A DNA stretch of 10,743 bases from an uncultured Amaricoccus sp. Its GTDB lineage: Bacteria; Pseudomonadota; Alphaproteobacteria; Rhodobacterales; Rhodobacteraceae. A program made the translations under genes and the position numbers. Below the pieces are notes generated by a model. That model searched no databases, was not told the DNA's origin, and saw nothing but the letters and a program-made list of their open reading frames with translations. This document shows, piece by piece, positions 6,989 through 10,743 of the stretch. Location: assembly GCF_937858865.1 (NCBI RefSeq), contig NZ_CALLYO010000527.1, positions 1 through 10,743 of the forward strand, given 5' to 3'. Numbering within the stretch: position 1 is the stretch's first letter; each line of letters starts with the position of its first letter.

Positions 6989-8244
6989 AGCTCCGACTGA
7001 CCACGCTCGCCGCCCTGCTCCTCGCCACCCCGGCCGCCGCCGGCGACGTGCGCCTGATGTGGTACTCCGACGGCGTCGAGGGCGCGGTGATCGAGGACCT
7101 CGTCCAGCGCTTCATGGCCGAGAACCCCGGCATCAACGTCATCCTCGACAACGTCGCCTACCAGGTGATCCAGGAGCAGCTCCCGATCCAGCTGCAGGCC
7201 GGCCAGGGTCCCGACATCGCCCGCGTCACCAACCTCAAGGAGCAGGCCGACCACTGGCTCGACCTCACCCCCTACCTCGCCGACCCCGACAGCTGGCGCA
7301 CCAGCTTCGCCGACACCCTCGACTGGATGCGCCCCGACGGCTCCGACGCCATCACCGGCTTCATGACCCAGCTCACGCTGACCGGCGGCTTCGCCAACGC
7401 CACCCTCTTCGAGCAGGCCGGCGTCCCCCTCCCCGGCGACAGCGCCACCTGGGACGACTGGGTCGAAGCCTCGGCCCAGGTCGCCGAGGCTCTCGACCTC
7501 CCCGCCGCCTTCGCCATCGACCGCTCCGGCCACCGCATCTCCGGCCCGAACGTCTCCTACGGCGCCAACTACGTCGCCGAGGACGGCAAGCCCGCCCCGG
7601 TCGACGAAGGCGTCCGCACCTTCGTCGGCAAGCTCGTCGAGTGGACCGAAGAGGGCAGGATGCTCCGCGACGTCTGGGTCTCCGCCGCCGGCTCCACCTA
7701 CCGCGCCGCCGCCGAAGACTTCATCAACGCCCAGATCCCCTTCTACTATTCCGGCAGCTGGCAGGTGGCGAACCTCTCCACCAAGATCGGCGACGCCTTC
7801 GACTGGGTGGCGACCGGCTCTCCCTGCGGCACCGTCGCCTGCTCCGGCCTGCAGGGCGGCGCCGCGCTCGTCGCCATCAAGTACACCAGGAACCCCGAGG
7901 AGGTGGCGAAAGTCATGGAATGGCTCGCCAGCGAGCCGGTGGTGAAGGAATTCTCCGAGCGCACCCTCTTCCTCCCCGCCCACCAGGGCGTCATCGCCAA
8001 GGGCGGCCTCCAGTTCGTCAGCGACGACCCGCACGTCCAGCCCGCGCTGGAGAAGTTCGTCGCCAGTTCCCAGCTCGTCGCCCCCGCCGCCCAGCTGCTG
8101 CCGCCCTGGAAATGGGCCAACGCCTACTACGGCGCGCTGGTCACCCGCACCAGCCAGGTCATGGCCGGCGAGCTCTCCCTCGACGACGCCTTCACCCGCA
8201 TGGACCAGGACATCGCCGACGCCGTGGCCCAGGCCGCCCAGTGA
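6985..8244 (+). CDS. Extracellular solute-binding protein family 1 (CUT1 carbohydrate ABC transporter)
   Basis: A 419-residue periplasmic binding protein that captures the transported solute and delivers it to the two permeases downstream. The signal peptide is MKLRLTTLAALLLATPAAA with cleavage likely after residue 19. It has no lipobox cysteine, so it is soluble in the periplasm. The mature start VRLMWYSDGVEGAVIEDLVQ and the segment FMAENPGINVILDNV are typical of family 1, as are LQAGQGPDIARV (70-81), IPFYYSGSWQVANL (251-264) and the late LPAHQGVI (330-337). C281 and C286 are the only cysteines and could form a disulphide. Aromatic residues such as W26, Y27, Y254, Y255 and W259 could stack on sugar rings. 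The family mostly binds oligosaccharides, polyols or glycerol phosphates; the ligand here is unknown. It overlaps the upstream enzyme gene by 4 bases. Confidence 0.93.
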   Translation: MKLRLTTLAALLLATPAAAGDVRLMWYSDGVEGAVIEDLVQRFMAENPGINVILDNVAYQVIQEQLPIQLQAGQGPDIARVTNLKEQADHWLDLTPYLADPDSWRTSFADTLDWMRPDGSDAITGFMTQLTLTGGFANATLFEQAGVPLPGDSATWDDWVEASAQVAEALDLPAAFAIDRSGHRISGPNVSYGANYVAEDGKPAPVDEGVRTFVGKLVEWTEEGRMLRDVWVSAAGSTYRAAAEDFINAQIPFYYSGSWQVANLSTKIGDAFDWVATGSPCGTVACSGLQGGAALVAIKYTRNPEEVAKVMEWLASEPVVKEFSERTLFLPAHQGVIAKGGLQFVSDDPHVQPALEKFVASSQLVAPAAQLLPPWKWANAYYGALVTRTSQVMAGELSLDDAFTRMDQDIADAVAQAAQ

Positions 8245-8257
8245 TTCCCGGCGTCCC

Positions 8258-8291
8258 GCAAGAGGCTGCGGGCGCGCCCGCAACCTCTTGC
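8258..8291 (+). terminator. Long hairpin just after the binding-protein gene
   Basis: GCAAGAGGCTGCGGGC and GCCCGCAACCTCTTGC pair over 16 positions with a single C-A mismatch and 2 bases between the arms (4 or more unpaired in practice). It begins 13 bases after the stop at 8244. No T-tract follows. Similar hairpins between binding-protein and permease genes are known, as at malE-malF, to protect the upstream mRNA or reduce read-through. Here it probably raises binding-protein level over the permeases. Confidence 0.65.
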
Positions 8292-8344
8292 CATCCCCTC
8301 GACGCCCGAAAATATAGACCCGCCCTGTCCCCACCTCAGGGACA

Positions 8345-8365
8345 TGCGCGACGCAATGTCGCGCA
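8345..8365. repeat. Perfect 8-base inverted repeat in the intergenic region
   Basis: TGCGCGAC and GTCGCGCA are perfect inverted arms separated by GCAAT. It could be an operator or an RNA hairpin; there is no T-tract. The CGCGAC core recurs at 8423-8428. Confidence 0.5.
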
Positions 8366-8391
8366 GGCACCGTTTCACCTTACTTTCACCT

Positions 8392-8419
8392 TTTTCATAA
8401 ATATATCTCGAAGTATACT
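8392..8419 (+). promoter_or_regulatory. Candidate internal promoter for the permeases
   Basis: TTTTCA (8392-8397, 4 of 6 to TTGACA) is followed after 16 bases by TATACT (8414-8419, 5 of 6 to TATAAT). It sits in an AT-rich island (8379-8435, about one third GC) inside an otherwise very GC-rich window, and transcription would start near 8426, about 70 bases before the first permease. The island itself is strong evidence for a non-coding control region; the exact hexamers are less certain. Confidence 0.45.
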
Positions 8420-8421
8420 TC
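8410..8421. promoter_or_regulatory. Perfect 12-base palindrome covering the -10 (candidate operator)
   Basis: GAAGTATACTTC is a perfect palindrome that contains the candidate -10 TATACT. A dimeric regulator bound here would block polymerase. The flanking bases do not extend the symmetry. A second small repeat, CGCGA and TCGCG at 8423-8439, lies immediately downstream. Confidence 0.45.
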
Positions 8422-8444
8422 ACGCGACATTTACTCGCGCGCAC

Positions 8445-8498
8445 ATGCGCCCACGCCCACCGTTTCGACTTCCCCGCTACGTGGACCGGGCCGCATGA
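8445..8498 (+). CDS. Possible 17-residue leader peptide before the first permease
   Basis: An ATG at 8445 opens a 17-codon frame, MRPRPPFRLPRYVDRAA, whose TGA (8496-8498) overlaps the permease ATG (8495-8497) in the same ATGA arrangement used by the other gene joints here. The peptide is rich in Arg and Pro. No clear ribosome binding site precedes it, and short frames are common in GC-rich DNA, so it may be chance. If translated it would couple to the permease, which itself lacks a good Shine-Dalgarno sequence. Confidence 0.25.
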   Translation: MRPRPPFRLPRYVDRAA

Positions 8499-9472
8499 AG
8501 CTCGCCACCGCCCCCCTCGCCGCCGCCGCCCGCCTCCTCGACCCGGCCCTGCGCGCCCTCCAGCGCACCACCGGCGAGCGCGGCATGATCGCCTTCTTCC
8601 TCCTGCCCAACATGGCGATCTTCGGCATCTTCGTCCTCTTCCCGATGCTCACGAACTTCGCCTACTCGGTCACCGGCGGGAACGCCCTCTTCCTCGCCGA
8701 CCGCTCCTTCGTCGGCGCCCAGCACTACGCCCGCCTCGTCGACTGCCAGAACCACCTCGACCCGATGACCTGCCGCGACGACAAGTTCTGGACCGCGGTC
8801 TGGAACACCGCCCGCTTCGTCCTCCTCCAGGTCACGCTGATGACCGCCGCCGCCATGATCACCGCCCTCATCCTCAACCGCAGCCTCCCGGGCCGCTCCT
8901 TCTGGCGCGCCGTCTTCTTCTTCCCCGTCCTCCTCTCGCCCGTGGTCGTCGGCCTGATCTGGCGCTGGATCCTCCAGCGCCAGGGCCTGCTCAACTGGGC
9001 GATGGACAGCCTCGGCTTCGACACCGTCAACTGGCTGACCGAGCGCACCTCCGCCTTCGCCGCCGCCGTCGGCGTCTCGGTCTGGGCGCACATGGGCTTC
9101 TACGCCCTCATCCTCCTCGCCGGCCTCCAGGCCATCCCGAAGGACCTCTACGAAGCCGCCGAGATGGACGGCACCCGCCCCACCCGCGTCTTCCTCCGCA
9201 TCACCCTCCCCCTCCTCCTCCCCAACCTCCTCGTCGTCATCGTCCTCGCCCTCATCCGCGCGGTCCAAATCTTCGATGAGGTCTACGTCCTCACCGGCGG
9301 CGGCCCCGGCACCTCCACCCTCTTCCTCACCCAATACATCTACGAGATCGGCTTCGCCTCCCTCCTCCGCAACCCCGGCCTCGCCGCCGCCGCCTCCATC
9401 CTGATGGGCGCCGTCCTCGTCCTCCTCACCCTCGCCCAACTCGGCCTAGCCCGCCGCGCCGAACGCAAATGA
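8495..9472 (+). CDS. Carbohydrate ABC transporter permease (CUT1, MalF/UgpA-like subunit)
   Basis: A 325-residue inner-membrane permease that forms half of the translocation channel. Hydrophobic segments lie near residues 31-53, 101-127, 138-160, 187-210, 238-262 and 297-318, giving the usual six-helix core. The EAA loop that docks on the ATPase is YEAAEMDGTRPTRVFLRITL (219-238), and VYVLTGGGPG (263-272) is a conserved CUT1 segment. The first 30 residues are a cytoplasmic lead. A periplasmic stretch carries C84 and C93 (DCQNHLDPMTC), a possible disulphide. The ATG at 8495 has a poor ribosome binding site; M31 at 8585 is an alternative start but would cut directly into the first helix. It follows the structured 250-base gap and overlaps the second permease by 4 bases. 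Confidence 0.93.
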   Translation: MKLATAPLAAAARLLDPALRALQRTTGERGMIAFFLLPNMAIFGIFVLFPMLTNFAYSVTGGNALFLADRSFVGAQHYARLVDCQNHLDPMTCRDDKFWTAVWNTARFVLLQVTLMTAAAMITALILNRSLPGRSFWRAVFFFPVLLSPVVVGLIWRWILQRQGLLNWAMDSLGFDTVNWLTERTSAFAAAVGVSVWAHMGFYALILLAGLQAIPKDLYEAAEMDGTRPTRVFLRITLPLLLPNLLVVIVLALIRAVQIFDEVYVLTGGGPGTSTLFLTQYIYEIGFASLLRNPGLAAAASILMGAVLVLLTLAQLGLARRAERK

Positions 9473-10512
9473 CCGCCCTCGCCTTCCTCACCCGCCGACG
9501 CGGCGGCCCCGGCTGGCACTGGACCGACATCGTCACCTGGGCCTGGCTCCTCTCCGGCCTCCTCGTCATCTTCGGCCCCGCCCTCTGGCTCGTCGCCTCC
9601 TCCTTCAAGACCCCGCAGCAGCTCGCCCAGTTCCCCCCGACCCTCCTCCCCTACATCGCCCAGACCGCTACCGTGAACGGCGAGCCAAAACCCCTCTACC
9701 GCGTCACCTTCGAGGACGGCACCACCCGCACCCTCGCCGAGCTCCGCCGCGTCGGCATCGTCGCCCAGATGGCCAACCCCGCCGCCCCTGACGAGACCTT
9801 CCGCGTCCCCATCGCCGACCGCCAGCCCGTCCGCTCCCTCGGCCTCGCCTGGACCAACTATACCGAGCCCTTCCTCCACTTCGACTTCCTGACCTACCTC
9901 AGGAACTCCGTCTTCGTGACCGTCGCCGCCACCCTCATCACCCTCCTCACCAACTCCATGGCCGCCTTCGCCCTCTCGAAGTACGACTTCCGCGGCCGCG
10001 GCACTGTCATGCTCCTCATCATCGCCACCCTCATGGTCCCGCTCTCGGTGATCCTCGTCCCCCTCTACTCGGTCATCTCCGCCCTCGGCCTCTTCAACTC
10101 CCTCTGGGGCGTCATCCTCCCCACCGTCGCCACCCCCACCGGCGTCTTCCTCCTCCGCCAGTACATGCTGACCATCCCCGACGAGCTCATCGACGCCGCC
10201 CGCATGGACAAAGCCAGCGAGTGGCAGATCTACTGGCGCATCATCCTCCCCCTCACCGCGCCCGCGCTCGCCGTCCTCGCCATCTTCTCCGTGGTCTGGC
10301 GCTGGAACGACTTCCTCTGGCCGCTCATCGTGCTATCGCGAAAAGAGCTCTACACCCTGCAGGTCGGCCTCAACACCTACGCCGGCGAGCTCAACGTCCA
10401 ATGGCACTACATCCTGGCCATGACCGTCGTCACCATGATCCCCGTCGTCCTCGTCTTCGTCGTCCTGCAACGCTTCATCACCACCGGCATCGCCTCCGCG
10501 GGGATCAAGTGA
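9469..10512 (+). CDS. Carbohydrate ABC transporter permease (CUT1, MalG/UgpE-like subunit) with a large periplasmic insert
   Basis: A 347-residue partner permease. Helix 1 is residues 22-44, ending in SSFKTPQ, the usual MalG-type landmark. The core helices lie near 145-170, 178-203, 212-230, 262-288 and 314-335, with the EAA loop DELIDAARMDKASEWQIYWR (238-257). WNDFLWPL (279-286) is the conserved MalG-type motif. Residues 62-128 form an insert between helix 1 and the core (NGEPKPLYRVTFEDGTTRTL and onward), about 70 residues longer than in typical 275-residue MalG-type subunits. It would face the periplasm and could contact the binding protein. The start has no Shine-Dalgarno; translation is coupled to the previous permease through ATGA. 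The transporter ATPase is not in the window and may lie downstream or be shared. Confidence 0.93.
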   Translation: MTALAFLTRRRGGPGWHWTDIVTWAWLLSGLLVIFGPALWLVASSFKTPQQLAQFPPTLLPYIAQTATVNGEPKPLYRVTFEDGTTRTLAELRRVGIVAQMANPAAPDETFRVPIADRQPVRSLGLAWTNYTEPFLHFDFLTYLRNSVFVTVAATLITLLTNSMAAFALSKYDFRGRGTVMLLIIATLMVPLSVILVPLYSVISALGLFNSLWGVILPTVATPTGVFLLRQYMLTIPDELIDAARMDKASEWQIYWRIILPLTAPALAVLAIFSVVWRWNDFLWPLIVLSRKELYTLQVGLNTYAGELNVQWHYILAMTVVTMIPVVLVFVVLQRFITTGIASAGIK

Positions 10513-10743
10513 CCGCCCACACCCCCCACCGCCCCCCTGCCGCCCGCCGGCGCAGGCCTTGCGGCCCGCCCCGCCGGTTGGCGGAAGCGCCGCGCCGGCC
10601 GCCCGCGTGCGGCTGCGTCCCGCCCGCGGCGCGCGTCTCCGCCAACGCCGGCGGCACCGTCTCCCACCCCCCGGCATCCGGAAAACCCGGTTACCCGTCC
10701 CGCCGCCGGGCACTCCGCCCTTCCCTATCGGGCAGGTTCCCCC
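10513..10743. other. Non-coding tail with nested inverted repeats
   Basis: No coding frame with a plausible start, ribosome binding site and protein-like sequence was found in these 231 bases. The centre can fold into a nested hairpin: TTGGCGGA (10578-10585) with TCCGCCAA (10638-10645), GCGCCGCG (10587-10594) with CGCGGCGC (10625-10632), and GCCGC (10598-10602) with GCGGC (10609-10613). It could end the permease transcript or lie before another operon gene such as the ATPase. Confidence 0.4.

Noticed and set aside
8258..8291. Calling the hairpin a classical Rho-independent terminator
   Set aside because: No T-tract follows on either strand and transporter genes continue downstream, so it is listed as a stabilising or attenuating hairpin.
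6862..8370. Long minus-strand frame (502 codons) opposite the binding protein
   Set aside because: Same Gly/Asp/Val/Glu-rich shadow pattern; the plus strand has a clear solute-binding protein with a signal peptide.
8477..9439. Minus-strand frame (320 codons) opposite the first permease
   Set aside because: Acidic Gly/Glu/Asp low-complexity shadow of a hydrophobic membrane protein.

Overview
The window is very GC-rich double-stranded bacterial DNA packed with genes. The composition and the gene families (a long FAD/GcvT amine dehydrogenase, a CUT1 sugar ABC transporter, SseB and an Fe-S type uracil-DNA glycosylase relative) suggest an alphaproteobacterium, perhaps Rhodobacteraceae-like. That placement is inference. 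No tRNA, rRNA, CRISPR array, insertion sequence or integrase was seen.

The layout is two divergent gene sets facing away from a spacer at 4369-4544. Leftward (minus strand) run a secreted alpha/beta hydrolase (4368-3637), an 853-residue FAD-dependent dehydrogenase fused to a GcvT-type folate domain (3609-1048), a uracil-DNA glycosylase superfamily protein (970-368), and the start of an SseB-family gene (371-1) that runs off the window. The last two overlap by 4 bases.

Rightward (plus strand) run two unrecognised cytoplasmic proteins (4545-5549 and 5546-6988), a periplasmic solute-binding protein (6985-8244), and two CUT1 permeases (8495-9472 and 9469-10512). Overlaps of the ATGA type link the first three genes and the two permeases. 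The expected ATPase is not in the window. The first two proteins look like two parts of one carbohydrate-active enzyme: a beta-sandwich, then an alpha-helical toroid-like domain, then a C-terminal beta-rich domain. The reading frame breaks exactly at the join. My working model is an uptake operon: the binding protein and permeases import a sugar or oligosaccharide, and the split enzyme processes it in the cytoplasm. The substrate cannot be read from sequence.

The 250-base gap between the binding protein and the first permease is the most structured non-coding stretch. It holds a 34-base hairpin just after the binding-protein stop, a second inverted repeat, an AT-rich island (about one third GC) with a perfect 12-base palindrome covering a good -10 hexamer, and a 17-codon reading frame whose stop overlaps the permease start. 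The binding protein and permeases are therefore probably expressed at different levels, with a possible internal promoter. The last 231 bases (10513-10743) hold no gene I can support, only nested inverted repeats.
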